Below are positions 20,419 through 28,818 of a stretch of 64,000 bases of DNA, piece after piece (position 1 is the stretch's first letter; the number at the start of each line of letters is the position of its first letter). The stretch lies in contig NZ_BMIF01000008.1 of assembly GCF_014641695.1 (NCBI RefSeq), positions 124,001-188,000 of the forward strand, in the 5' to 3' direction. The notes under the pieces are model-generated. The model ran no database searches. It was not told the DNA's origin and was given only the letters and a program-made list of their open reading frames with translations. This DNA is from Nitratireductor aestuarii (GTDB taxonomy: Bacteria > Pseudomonadota > Alphaproteobacteria > Rhizobiales > Rhizobiaceae). The position numbers and the translations under genes are program-made.

Positions 20419-21271
20419 GAGCTGTAACCTCACTGTGGCTGTGCGCAACGTCGCGCCTGTATATGCGCTCCGCCGGCGAAAAGTCTGCAAAATTGCTGAA
20501 GTATTTCGAGAAGCGAAGGCTTTCGCGCGAACCGAGGCCCAGGAACCCGCCGCGCGGCAGGGAATCTTTGAAGAGTCCTATCGCACGATCCTGCAGCTCC
20601 CGATCGAAGTAGATCAGGACGTTACGGCAGGAGACAAGCTGGACCTCGGCGAAGACCTGATCTGAGACAAGGTTGTGCTCGGCGAAGACCGTGCGGGCTC
20701 GCAGGGTCTTGTCAAAGACCGCCCGGCCGTAGGCGGCGGTATAATATTCTGCGAGCGAGACCTTTCCGCCTGCCGCCGCGTGGTTGCGGGTAAACAGCGG
20801 AATGCGGTCCATCGCGTAGATCCCGGCCTTCGCACGCTTGACGGCGTCAGGGTTGACGTCGGTAGCATAGAAGATCGTCTTCTCCTCCAGACCCTCTTCC
20901 CGAAAGAGGATGGCGAGCGAATAGAGCTCTTCGCCCTCGCTGCAGCCCGCCACCCAGACCTTGAGAGACGGGTAGGTCCGCAGGTGCGGGATCACGGTCT
21001 CGCGCAGCGTGCGGAAGTAGGAGGGGTCCCTGAACATTTCACTGACCTGAACGGTCATGAAGTTCAGGAGCTGCGGCATGGTCGAAGGATCATGCAGAAC
21101 CCTGTGCTGAAGCATCGACAGGCTGTCGCAGCCGAAGTAGCTCTGCGCGCGCTGTAGCCTGCGGGTCACGGAAGGCCGCGAATAGCCATGAAAATCATAG
21201 CCGTAGCGCTGGCGGATGGCGCTCAGAAGCAGGTTCAGTTCGATGTCGTCCGGTGCGTCAGTCAACGGCAC
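20405..21271 (-). CDS. cheR: CheR-type protein-glutamate methyltransferase
   Basis: SAM-dependent methyltransferase of about 288 residues. An N-terminal helical CheR domain (1-70) is followed by the Rossmann domain with VAGCSEGEELYSL at 107-119 and SCRNVLIYF near 220, both CheR hallmarks. No chemoreceptor, CheW or CheB is in the window, so this lone CheR more likely belongs to the surrounding kinases than to flagellar chemotaxis. The GTG at 21271 has AGGAG only 2 bases away; an in-frame TTG at 21265, 8 bases after the same AGGAG, is an equally good start. The hybrid kinase stop is 5 bases upstream of the GTG. Confidence 0.9.
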   Translation of the reverse strand: MPLTDAPDDIELNLLLSAIRQRYGYDFHGYSRPSVTRRLQRAQSYFGCDSLSMLQHRVLHDPSTMPQLLNFMTVQVSEMFRDPSYFRTLRETVIPHLRTYPSLKVWVAGCSEGEELYSLAILFREEGLEEKTIFYATDVNPDAVKRAKAGIYAMDRIPLFTRNHAAAGGKVSLAEYYTAAYGRAVFDKTLRARTVFAEHNLVSDQVFAEVQLVSCRNVLIYFDRELQDRAIGLFKDSLPRGGFLGLGSRESLRFSKYFSNFADFSPAERIYRRDVAHSHSEVTAHALA

Positions 21272-21276
21272 ATCTC

Positions 21277-24200
21277 CTAGCGCGGCATCCAGACACGGAC
21301 AAGCGACAGGAGCTTGTCCACGTCCAGGGGCTTGGCAAGATAATCATTGGCGCCTGCGGCAAGGCACTGCTGCTGGTCCTCGGCCATGGCCTTGGCAGTC
21401 AGCATGATGACCGGCAGGTCCTTCCACTGCCGCTTTTTGCGGATCTCGCGTGTGGCGGTGAGGCCATCCATCTCCGGCATCATGACGTCCATGAGCACGA
21501 GATCGACGGCTGGCTCGGCACTCGACAAGCGTTCGAGCGCTTCCAGCGCCTCGCGGCCGTTGCGGGCGATATCAACCATCACCCCGTGCGGCTCGAAGAT
21601 GCTCGTGAGGGAGAACACGTTCCGAACGTCGTCCTCGACGACCAGAATGCGCCGGCCTTCCAGCACCGCATCATGGTTGAGCGACTGTGTGAGCATGCGC
21701 TGCTGCTTCGGCGGAAGCTCGGAAACCACCTGATGCAGGAAGAGGGTCACCTCATCGAGCAGGCGTTCCGGCGACTTGGCCCCCTTGATGATGATGGAGC
21801 TGGAGAACTTCCGCAGACGCATTTCCTCGTCCGCGGAGAGGTCGCGACCGGTGTAAACGATCACCGGCGGGAAGGAGAAATCCTCGTTCTCATGCAGCTG
21901 TTCCAGCACGTCGAACCCGGAGACGTCCGGCAGGCTCAGGTCCAGCACCATGCAGTCGAAGGTGGTTTGGCGCAGCTTCTCCAGGCACTCGGCGGCGGTG
22001 CGAACGCCCACGGTCTCGACGTCGCGGGAAGCGAGAAGAAGGCCAAGACTTTCGAGCTGCGTCTTGTCGTCCTCGACGATGAGCACCTGGCGAACGCGCT
22101 GCGCCATGCGCATTTCCAGCTGCTCGAGCGTATGGATCAGCTCCTCGCGCTTGACCGGTTTCAGCATGTAGCTGATGGCGCCGTAGGCCAGGGCCGTCTG
22201 CGCGTAATCGCTGGCCGAAACCACATGCACGGGGATGTGCCGGGTGCGAACGTCACGCTTCAGCCGGTCGAGCACCGAGAGGCCGGTGTGATCGGGAAGC
22301 CCGAGGTCGAGGATCACGGCGTGGGGGAGGTATTGACGGGCCAGCGCGACACCTTCCTCGGCCGTGGAGGCTACCAGACAATGGAAGCCAAGCTCATGGG
22401 CCATGTCGAAAAGAATGCGGGCAAAGGCCGGATCATCTTCAACCGCGAGGATGACGCGCTCGCTGCCGGCAAGGTTGTCGCGATCATCCTCGATCAACCG
22501 TGGGCGGGTAATCTTCGGCTGCGCATCTGCCGTAGGTGGGGTCAGGATTTCGGTAATATGCCGGATTTCTGCGCGGTCCGTCTCGATGGGTGTCCCATCT
22601 TTCGCCGCCGCTTCCAGATGAGTCGGCACGGTCAGCGTGAAGACGCTGCCCTTGCCTTCGGTGCTCGTTACGTGGATCTCGCCATTCAGAAGCTGGGCAA
22701 GTTCACGGCAGATGGAGAGACCAAGCCCCGTGCCGCCATAGCGGCGATTGATCGTTCCGTCAGCCTGACGGAAGGCCTCGAAGATGATGCCGAGCTGCGT
22801 TTCTGGAATGCCGATGCCCGTGTCATGAACGTTGAAGGCAATTCGCCCGTCGCTCATGCTTGAAACGACGAGAGCGACTTCGCCACGCTCGGTGAACTTT
22901 ACCGCATTCGATAGGAAGTTTTTCAGAACCTGCTCGATGCGCTGGCCATCAGAGACAAAGCTTGCGGGCACGCCGTCCTCGATCTCGACCCGCAGCGTCA
23001 GGCCTTTCTGGGAGGCCGCCTGGGCGAAGGTCGTGCGGAGCTTCGAGACCACATCCTTCGTCTGAAGCTCTTCGGGGCGGATTTCGAGGCGTCCCGCTTC
23101 GATCTTGGAAATGTCCAGGATGTCGTTGATCAGGTTGAGCAAGTCATTGCCCGAGGCCTCGATCGTCTCCGCATATTTGACCTGATCGTCCGTGAGATTG
23201 CCGGAGCGATTATCAGCGAGCAGACGGGCCATGATCAGCAGCGAATTGAGCGGTGTGCGCAATTCGTGAGACATGTTGGCCACGAACTCGGACTTGTACT
23301 GGTTTGCCCGCTCAAGCTCGACCGCCTGCGCCTGCAGGGCAAGCTGCCCGCGCTGCAGTTCGTCGCGTTGCTGTTCAAGCTGCTGCGCAAGCTCTTCGAG
23401 CTGCACGTTGCTCTGTTCGAGTTCAGCCTGCTGACGTTCGAGACGCGTCTGGGATTCTTCCAGCTCCTCGTTGGAGGCCCGCAGTTCCTCGCTCTGGGTC
23501 TGAAGCTCTTCCGCCTGCTTCTGCGTCTGCTCCAGAAGCTCGCGGAGCTGCGCGCGATAGACAGCGGAGCGGACGGCGGTCCCGATTGCAGGTGCTACGC
23601 GCTCAAGCAGGGTCAGGGAGGATGGATCCAGGTCGCCGGAGAAACCGAGCTCGACGACACCGTTGACAATGCCGTCGGCCTTCAGCGGTACTGCCAGCAC
23701 ATGACGCGGCTTGCCCTTGCCCATGGCGGAGCCAAAGGAAAGATAGTCGTCGGGGATGTCGCGGATATCGAAGGCACGGCCGTCCTTGACGGCCTGTCCA
23801 AGCACACCGTCTTCAGCATTGATGACATCGGGAACATTAGCGCTGGCAGGAAGGGCATAGGTGGCGGTCTTGGTGAGCCCCTGGCCGTTCTGCATGTAGA
23901 TCACGCCGACGCGGGCACCCAGATATTCAGCCAGGTACCTGAGGATGTTCTCGCCAAGGCTCGCGAGGTTCAGCTCTCCGCCCATGGTCTGCGACAGACC
24001 GACTTCGCCCGCCTGCACCCATTCCTGTGCCTGAACAGCGATCTTGTTCTTGACGAAATAGTAGCCTGCGCCGCCCATGATCCAGGCCGTGAGCACGCCG
24101 AAGCCACGGTTGATGATCGCCACATCCTCATCCACGCCAACCGGTGACAGCATGTAGCCCGCCACCATGAAGAAGGTGACCAGGGTGGCGAGGATGACGG

Positions 24201-24369
24201 GGAGCTGTGGGCGCCAACCGAGATAGGTGAGCACGATCGGCAGCAGGTAGGAAACCCAAACTGCGACGCCCAGCGGTACCAGGAGGTCGGCGACAAAGGG
24301 GCCAGCCATCAATGCCGCAACGATGCTTAGCAGCAACGGTTCGTTGCTGCGGTCCAGAGCGCGGATCAT
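21277..24369 (-). CDS. Membrane hybrid histidine kinase with GAF and three receivers
   Basis: Sensor kinase of 1030 residues. Residues 10-110 contain about four hydrophobic segments. A GAF domain follows (about 135-275), then a long glutamine/glutamate-rich coiled coil (280-355), HisKA with His368 (ANMSHELRTPL), HATPase_c with GTGLGLSI, and three receivers with phospho-Asp near 688 (ILDLGLP), 810 (LDLSLP) and 961 (LMDVMMPE). It heads a three-gene operon with cheR and the HWE kinase. The receiver array and the coiled coil resemble large integrating phosphorelay kinases. The signal is not evident from sequence. Confidence 0.92.
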   Translation of the reverse strand: MIRALDRSNEPLLLSIVAALMAGPFVADLLVPLGVAVWVSYLLPIVLTYLGWRPQLPVILATLVTFFMVAGYMLSPVGVDEDVAIINRGFGVLTAWIMGGAGYYFVKNKIAVQAQEWVQAGEVGLSQTMGGELNLASLGENILRYLAEYLGARVGVIYMQNGQGLTKTATYALPASANVPDVINAEDGVLGQAVKDGRAFDIRDIPDDYLSFGSAMGKGKPRHVLAVPLKADGIVNGVVELGFSGDLDPSSLTLLERVAPAIGTAVRSAVYRAQLRELLEQTQKQAEELQTQSEELRASNEELEESQTRLERQQAELEQSNVQLEELAQQLEQQRDELQRGQLALQAQAVELERANQYKSEFVANMSHELRTPLNSLLIMARLLADNRSGNLTDDQVKYAETIEASGNDLLNLINDILDISKIEAGRLEIRPEELQTKDVVSKLRTTFAQAASQKGLTLRVEIEDGVPASFVSDGQRIEQVLKNFLSNAVKFTERGEVALVVSSMSDGRIAFNVHDTGIGIPETQLGIIFEAFRQADGTINRRYGGTGLGLSICRELAQLLNGEIHVTSTEGKGSVFTLTVPTHLEAAAKDGTPIETDRAEIRHITEILTPPTADAQPKITRPRLIEDDRDNLAGSERVILAVEDDPAFARILFDMAHELGFHCLVASTAEEGVALARQYLPHAVILDLGLPDHTGLSVLDRLKRDVRTRHIPVHVVSASDYAQTALAYGAISYMLKPVKREELIHTLEQLEMRMAQRVRQVLIVEDDKTQLESLGLLLASRDVETVGVRTAAECLEKLRQTTFDCMVLDLSLPDVSGFDVLEQLHENEDFSFPPVIVYTGRDLSADEEMRLRKFSSSIIIKGAKSPERLLDEVTLFLHQVVSELPPKQQRMLTQSLNHDAVLEGRRILVVEDDVRNVFSLTSIFEPHGVMVDIARNGREALEALERLSSAEPAVDLVLMDVMMPEMDGLTATREIRKKRQWKDLPVIMLTAKAMAEDQQQCLAAGANDYLAKPLDVDKLLSLVRVWMPR

Positions 24370-24584
24370 GACTGCACTTCCGATGCAAGAATGAAGAATT
24401 GGAACAGGCCGGCGCTACTACCGCCCGTGCGTCGATTTAGAGTACGACTGATATTCAATTGCTATCCCCCGCCCAAGGTTGAAAGCCAGGTTATGGTGCG
24501 ACTATCGCAAGTGCAAGAAACGTCCCCAGTGTAGGCCCCGGTTTTGGACGGCTGCTCCAGCACCTTCTAATTACATGAACGCGC

Positions 24585-24611
24585 AAAAGCCGCCCCAAGG
24601 CTTGGGGCGGC
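24585..24611 (-). terminator. Terminator after the DUF892 gene
   Basis: Perfect 11-base arms GCCGCCCCAAG (24589-24599) and CTTGGGGCGGC (24601-24611). Read on the minus strand the stem is followed by TTTT. It lies 20 bases after the DUF892 stop. Confidence 0.85.
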
Positions 24612-24631
24612 TGTTGGCTCTGGTGCCTTGA

Positions 24632-25129
24632 TCAGGCTGCCTTTGCCATTTCATTGGCAGAAGCATCCGCAAGGGCTGTCAGCGACTCGTCGGTCTTTGA
24701 TTCTTCCTGGAGGGTTTCATCCAGAAGCTGGACCGCTTCCTTCAAACCAAGAACCTCTGCCCAGCGCTTCAGCGTACCGTAGCGGGTGATCTCGTAGTGC
24801 TCCACGGCCTGGGCTGCGGAGATCAGGCCGGCATCAAGGGCTGGCATACCCTTGAACTCTTCCATGATCTCTTCTCCTTCCTCGATGATGCCTTCGATCG
24901 CAGGGCAGGTCTTGCCCTGGGCTCGCTTGCCGAGCACCTCAAAAACCTGCTGCAGACGTTCGATCTGACCTTCCGTCTCTTCCTTGTGCTGCAGGAAGGC
25001 AGCCTTCAGCTCCTCAGACTGAGCCGCGCGCGCCATCTTGGGCAGCGCCTTAAGTATCTTTCGCTCGGCGTAATAGATGTCTTTCAGCGTATCGAGAAAG
25101 AGATCGTCCAACGTCTTTTCTTTAGCCAT
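24632..25129 (-). CDS. DUF892 (YciE/YciF-type) ferritin-like protein
   Basis: Protein of 165 residues in the DUF892 family, a four-helix ferritin-like fold linked to stress responses. Glu/His residues suited to a metal site occur in YAERKILKALP, HKEETEGQIERL and AVEHYEITRYGTLKRWAE. The N-terminus MAKEKTLDDLFLDTLKDIYY is typical. The ATG at 25129 has AGAGGAAA at good distance, so the longer frame to 25306 is rejected. It stands alone between two terminators, with a GGAAC-N18-TT promoter candidate 50-75 bases upstream. Catalase or iron storage activity cannot be read from sequence. Confidence 0.88.
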   Translation of the reverse strand: MAKEKTLDDLFLDTLKDIYYAERKILKALPKMARAAQSEELKAAFLQHKEETEGQIERLQQVFEVLGKRAQGKTCPAIEGIIEEGEEIMEEFKGMPALDAGLISAAQAVEHYEITRYGTLKRWAEVLGLKEAVQLLDETLQEESKTDESLTALADASANEMAKAA

Positions 25130-25179
25130 GGGTGTTTCCTCTGAATTCAAGCGACGTTCACGTTTGCGAGACTGAGCGT

Positions 25180-25206
25180 ATAAGTACCCGCGAGCAGAAA
25201 GGTTCC
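25180..25206 (-). promoter_or_regulatory. Candidate EcfG/RpoE2-type promoter before the DUF892 gene
   Basis: Minus-strand GGAAC (complement of 25202-25206), 18 bases, then TT (complement of 25182-25183). Transcription would begin near 25174, giving a leader of about 45 bases to the ATG at 25129. DUF892 genes are common general-stress targets, which strengthens the call. Confidence 0.6.
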
Positions 25207-25265
25207 GGCCATAATTCTCATTTGCCGTCGCTTTCTGTGCGACAAGCCGAAGCACCGATGGCAAA

Positions 25266-25299
25266 GAAAAAGGCGGCGCCGGATGACCAGCGCCGCCTT
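25266..25299 (-). terminator. Terminator after the carboxynorspermidine dehydrogenase gene
   Basis: Arms AAGGCGGCG and CGCCGCCTT enclose a 12-14 base loop. On the minus strand the stem is followed by a run rich in T (TTTTTCTTT). It lies about 25 bases after the stop at 25323. Confidence 0.85.
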
Positions 25300-25322
25300 G
25301 GATCAAATGCCTTGACGAAAGT

Positions 25323-26567
25323 TTAGAACGTCGAGCTAAGCTCGCGGTCGCCTTCCTCGTCGCGGATGCGGGTGGGGAGGCCCAGCTTGTCGAGGAGCTT
25401 CAGGAACGGACGGGGGGCAAGCTCTTCCACGTTGACCATTTTGCCCACATCCCACTCGCCGGTGGCAACCAGCATTGCCGCAGCGACGGCAGGCACACCT
25501 GCCGTGTAGGAGATGCCCTGGCTGCCGACCTCGGCGTAGGCTTCCTCGTGGTCGGCTACGTTGTAGATAAAGACCTCGCGGTCCTTGCCGTCCTTCTGGC
25601 CCTTGACCAGGTCACCGATGCAGGTCTTGCCCGTGTAGCTCGGAGCAAGCGACGCCGGATCCGGCAAAACAGCCTTTACAACCTTCAGCGGCACAACTTC
25701 CTGGCCGTTGTCGAGCTTCACCGGCTGCTCCGAGAGGAGGCCGAGGTTCTTCAGGACCGTGAACACGTTGATGTAGTGGTCGCCGAAGCCCATCCAGAAC
25801 CGGACGTCCGGGACGTCAAGGTTCTTGGACAGAGAGTGGATCTCGTCATGGCCCGTGAGGTAGGTCGGGCGGCTGCCGACAACCGGGAGGTCCCAGTCCT
25901 TGCGGATCTCGAACATCTGGTTCTGGGTCCACTCACGGTTCTGCCACGACCAGACGCGGCCGGTGAACTCGCGGAAGTTCGTCTCCGGGTCGAAGTTGGT
26001 CGCGAAGTAGCGGCCGTGGCTGCCGGCGTTCACATCGATGATGTCGATGGAGTCGAGCTTGTCGAAATATTCGTTGGCTGCAAGCGCGGCATAGGCGTTC
26101 ACAACACCCGGATCGAAGCCGATGCCGAGGATCGCGGTAACTCCAGCCTTCTCTGTTGCCTCAGCGCGCTTCCACTCGTAGTTGCCGTACCATGGCGGGG
26201 TCTCGCAGATCTTCAGCGGATCCTCGTGGATGGCCGTGTCCATGTAGGCAACGCCAGTCTCGATGCAGGCCTGCAGGACCGACATGTTGACGAAGGGGGC
26301 GCCGACGTTGATGACAATCTGGACGCCGGTCTTCCCGATCAGCTCCTTGGTTGCCTCAACATCTGTTGCATCAAGCGCATGAATCTCAAGTACGCCCGGC
26401 GTTTTCAAGCTTCCCTTCTCATGTACCGAAGCGCGGATTGCCTCGCACTTGGCAACGGTGCGCGATGCGATATGAATATCGCCAAGTACATCGTTGTTCT
26501 GCGCGCATTTGTGCGCCACTACCTGGGCTACACCGCCAGCGCCGATGATAAGGACATTCTTTTTCAT
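25323..26567 (-). CDS. Carboxynorspermidine/carboxyspermidine dehydrogenase
   Basis: Saccharopine dehydrogenase-family enzyme of 414 residues that condenses a diamine (putrescine or diaminopropane) with aspartate semialdehyde using NADPH, giving carboxyspermidine or carboxynorspermidine. The N-terminal Rossmann motif is LIIGAGGVAQVVAHKC; further family motifs are INVGAPFVNM, GFDPGVVNAYAA and DVNAGSHGRYFATN. It follows the decarboxylase gene after 60 bases on the same strand, which supports the polyamine role over lysine metabolism. AAAAAGGAG lies 13 bases before the ATG, a rather long spacing. A terminator follows. Confidence 0.92.
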   Translation of the reverse strand: MKKNVLIIGAGGVAQVVAHKCAQNNDVLGDIHIASRTVAKCEAIRASVHEKGSLKTPGVLEIHALDATDVEATKELIGKTGVQIVINVGAPFVNMSVLQACIETGVAYMDTAIHEDPLKICETPPWYGNYEWKRAEATEKAGVTAILGIGFDPGVVNAYAALAANEYFDKLDSIDIIDVNAGSHGRYFATNFDPETNFREFTGRVWSWQNREWTQNQMFEIRKDWDLPVVGSRPTYLTGHDEIHSLSKNLDVPDVRFWMGFGDHYINVFTVLKNLGLLSEQPVKLDNGQEVVPLKVVKAVLPDPASLAPSYTGKTCIGDLVKGQKDGKDREVFIYNVADHEEAYAEVGSQGISYTAGVPAVAAAMLVATGEWDVGKMVNVEELAPRPFLKLLDKLGLPTRIRDEEGDRELSSTF

Positions 26568-26627
26568 TTCGCCGGGAACACTCCTTTTTACGTTTCCGAG
26601 AGGTGGGTAAGGGTCTGCCTAACTACT

Positions 26628-27731
26628 TCATGAAAGGCTGGCTTCATAGTCCGCAAAGCCAAACTCGCGAACGAGCCGTTCGGTGCCGTCCAGTTCCTTG
26701 ACCATGATGGAGGGCATTTTTACCCCGTTGAACCAGTTCTTTTTCACCATCGTGTAGCCAGCCGCATCCTGGATCGACAGACGGTCACCGATCTGTACCT
26801 GCTGAGGGAAGCGGAATTCACCGAAAATGTCGCCCGCCAGGCAGGATTTGCCGCAAACCTGATAGGTATGGTCGCCCGTGTTGGGTTCTATCTTTCCGGC
26901 CTGACGATAGATCAGGAGGTCGAGCATGTGAGCCTCGACCGAGGAGTCAACGATCAGAAGTTCCTTCTGGTTGACGAGCTTGTCCAGCACCGTCACTTCC
27001 AGCGTGGTGGACTTGGTGATCGCGGCTTCGCCGGGCTCCAGGTAAACCTGCACGCCGTACTTTTCAGAGAATGCCTTGAGGCGCGCGCAGAAGGCGTCGA
27101 CCTCATAGTTCTCGCCGGTGAAATGGATGCCGCCGCCGAGGCTCACCCAGCGCACCTTGTGGAACAAGTCGCCGAAACGTTCCTCGACGCGGGTCAGCAG
27201 CTGGTCGAACAGCTCGAAACTGCCGTTCTCACAGTTGTTGTGAACCATGAAGCCATCGATGCGGTCGATCACCGGCAGTACCTTGGCCGGATCCCATTCG
27301 CCGAGACGGCTGAAGGGACGGGCAGGATCGGCCAGGTCGAACTCGGAAGACGACACACCGGGGTTCAGGCGCAGGCCTACCGGAATGTGCTTCGCGCGGT
27401 CGGCGAAACGCTCGAACTGCGACAGCGAGTTGAAGATGATCTTGTTCGCGTTGGCGATGACTTCGTCGATCTCGTGATCGGCATAGGCCACGCTGTAGGC
27501 ATGGGTTTCGCCGCCGAAATGCTTGGCGCCGAGCTTTACCTCGTAGAGCGACGAGGACGTTGTGCCGTCCATATGATGCTTCATCAGATCGAAGACGCAC
27601 CAGGTGGCAAAGCACTTGAGCGCAAGCAGAACCTTGGCTCCGGACTGCTGACGAACGCGATCCATGATCTCCATGTTGGAGAGAAGCTTGGCTTTGTCGA
27701 TCAGATAGTAGGGCGTCGAAATTTCCGACAT
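26628..27731 (-). CDS. nspC: Carboxynorspermidine decarboxylase
   Basis: PLP-dependent fold III decarboxylase of 367 residues that completes the alternative route to spermidine or norspermidine. Lys39 in LLALKCFATW is the expected Schiff-base lysine. WVSLGGGIHFTGENY, YLEPGEAA and CGKSCLAGDIFGEF are further NspC motifs, the Cys lying in the active site contributed by the partner subunit. It is the first gene of a two-gene operon with the dehydrogenase. The ATG at 27731 is the only early start. It is divergent from a leader-peptide region that resembles the polyamine-linked speF element. Confidence 0.93.
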   Translation of the reverse strand: MSEISTPYYLIDKAKLLSNMEIMDRVRQQSGAKVLLALKCFATWCVFDLMKHHMDGTTSSSLYEVKLGAKHFGGETHAYSVAYADHEIDEVIANANKIIFNSLSQFERFADRAKHIPVGLRLNPGVSSSEFDLADPARPFSRLGEWDPAKVLPVIDRIDGFMVHNNCENGSFELFDQLLTRVEERFGDLFHKVRWVSLGGGIHFTGENYEVDAFCARLKAFSEKYGVQVYLEPGEAAITKSTTLEVTVLDKLVNQKELLIVDSSVEAHMLDLLIYRQAGKIEPNTGDHTYQVCGKSCLAGDIFGEFRFPQQVQIGDRLSIQDAAGYTMVKKNWFNGVKMPSIMVKELDGTERLVREFGFADYEASLS

Positions 27732-28001
27732 GTTCTGGCCTCACGTCCGATTACGGCTATCGCATCGGCTCGCTCTTTCGAGCTGCCTTCGACGCCAATT
27801 GTTTCTTGTCGCTTGTTTTGTCCGCAGCACCCGGCTGGCGTGGTGCTATAGGGTAGGGGGGCGACAACTGCAAGTTCCTGCCCCCTCAGATAGGGATTCG
27901 AACTCCATTTGTCTGCAATTGAGACAATTTGCCTGTGAAATTATTGGCTTCTGCTACAGGTCTGCCGCGAGCTTGACTTTCGCCGCGAAGAGGGCAAGCT
28001 C
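27732..28001. other. Divergent intergenic region between nspC and the leader peptide
   Basis: No gene is seen. A weak plus-strand promoter candidate is TTGAGA (27919-27924), 17 bases, TATTGG (27942-27947), which would start a transcript about 48 bases before the leader peptide. A GC stem (GGGGGC/GCCCCC, about 27856-27886) and a short string resembling a reversed tRNA T-arm are present, without a complete tRNA. Confidence 0.35.
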
Positions 28002-28076
28002 ATGTCCATGAAGCTTAAGCGGACATTTCGCCTTCTTGGCTGCGCATTGAGGGTCGTTCCCATCGCAGGAGGCTAG
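28002..28076 (+). CDS. Putative 24-residue leader peptide
   Basis: Short frame encoding MSMKLKRTFRLLGCALRVV and then PIAGG. It begins with ATG (28002; second ATG at 28008) behind a GAGGG ribosome-binding site 7 bases upstream. The TAG stop is followed directly by a strong hairpin (28077-28106). A basic short peptide abutting a hairpin is the layout of translation-sensing leaders such as the one in speF elements upstream of ornithine decarboxylase genes. Here the downstream gene is a GreA/GreB-C-terminal-like protein and no decarboxylase follows. Translation is unproven. Confidence 0.5.
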   Translation: MSMKLKRTFRLLGCALRVVPIAGG

Positions 28077-28285
28077 CCCCGGTTCAGGCATGTCCTGAAC
28101 ACGGGGACTGGAGCTTTCCGACGGGAATTACGATCAGCCTTCGGCTGCATCGTTCTGCGTCGCATCAATTCAGACACATGTCGCGAGTGACAGGTTCGTA
28201 CCTTTGGTGCGGGCCGCGATCGTCATTTTCGGCGAGTGACTTGGTTTCAATGCATCGGCCCCGGAGCGAGCATCGTCCGAGGGGC
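28077..28285 (+). promoter_or_regulatory. speF-like structured leader RNA (hairpins)
   Basis: Three hairpins follow the leader peptide. The first pairs CCCCG-GTTCAGG (28077-28088) with CCTGAAC-A-CGGGG (28094-28106), loop CATGT. The second pairs CGAT..AGCC with GGCT..ATCG (28131-28152). The third pairs GCCCCGGA (28258-28265) with TCCGAGGGGC (28276-28285) and ends directly at the AGGAG of the next gene. There is no T-run after the first stem, so control of translation or of Rho access is more likely than intrinsic termination. Assignment to the Rfam speF class is from memory and needs a covariance search. Confidence 0.5.
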
Positions 28286-28298
28286 AGGAGAACCTTGA

Positions 28299-28805
28299 AT
28301 GACGATGGACACTTCATCTTGCCACCTGACGACCAGAGACCATTTGATCCTGGAGCGCATGGCCACGCGCTTTTCGCACCTCGACACATTCTACGCGAGG
28401 ATGCTGCGGCGGAAGGTTCGCGATAGCCGCCTTTATCTGCGCGATGATATTCCGACCGAGGTAGCGGTGCTCAACAGCTGGATCTCCTACCGGATCGGTA
28501 GCGAGGATTTCGGTCCACACCAACTTGTGGAGCTTACGCCGGAAGATGCGGGGCACGCGCACCTTTCCGTTTACACCGTTCGAGGGCTCGGCCTGTTAGG
28601 GCTGGCCGAAGGAGCAAGCGCGATGATCGAGACGCCGGAAGGCGCTTGGGAAACCGTCAGGCTGACCCGAGTGCAGCATACGGTTAGAGGACCTCTTGCC
28701 GAGAGCCGGACAGGTGGAGAGGTCGTGGCGTTCCGAACGAAGGCGAGGCCTTCAGCAGGCTCTCCGTGGTCCCCGAATGACGATCCGGGGCCAACGGCTG
28801 CGTAG
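28299..28805 (+). CDS. Rnk-like GreA/GreB C-terminal domain protein
   Basis: Protein of 168 residues resembling the nucleoside diphosphate kinase regulator (Rnk) group, RNA-polymerase secondary-channel binders with a GreA/GreB C-terminal FKBP-like fold. Residues 35-130 hold the recognisable stretches RDDIPTEVAVLNSWISYRIG, HLSVYTVRGLGLLGLAEG and WETVRLTRVQH. It lacks the Gre coiled coil. The ATG at 28299 has AGGAG 8 bases before it. A long structured leader precedes it, and it converges on the GH25 gene with a 13-base gap. Effect on transcription is inferred from the family. Confidence 0.75.
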   Translation: MTMDTSSCHLTTRDHLILERMATRFSHLDTFYARMLRRKVRDSRLYLRDDIPTEVAVLNSWISYRIGSEDFGPHQLVELTPEDAGHAHLSVYTVRGLGLLGLAEGASAMIETPEGAWETVRLTRVQHTVRGPLAESRTGGEVVAFRTKARPSAGSPWSPNDDPGPTAA

Positions 28806-28818
28806 GTTGCCTTAAGTT

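Noticed and set aside
27873-27877. GGAAC upstream of nspC as a stress promoter
   Set aside because: The bases at the expected -10 distance are not TT.
27885-27910. tRNA T-arm-like string GGGATTCGAACTCC in the nspC upstream region
   Set aside because: No matching acceptor stem, anticodon arm or D-arm could be placed around it on either strand.
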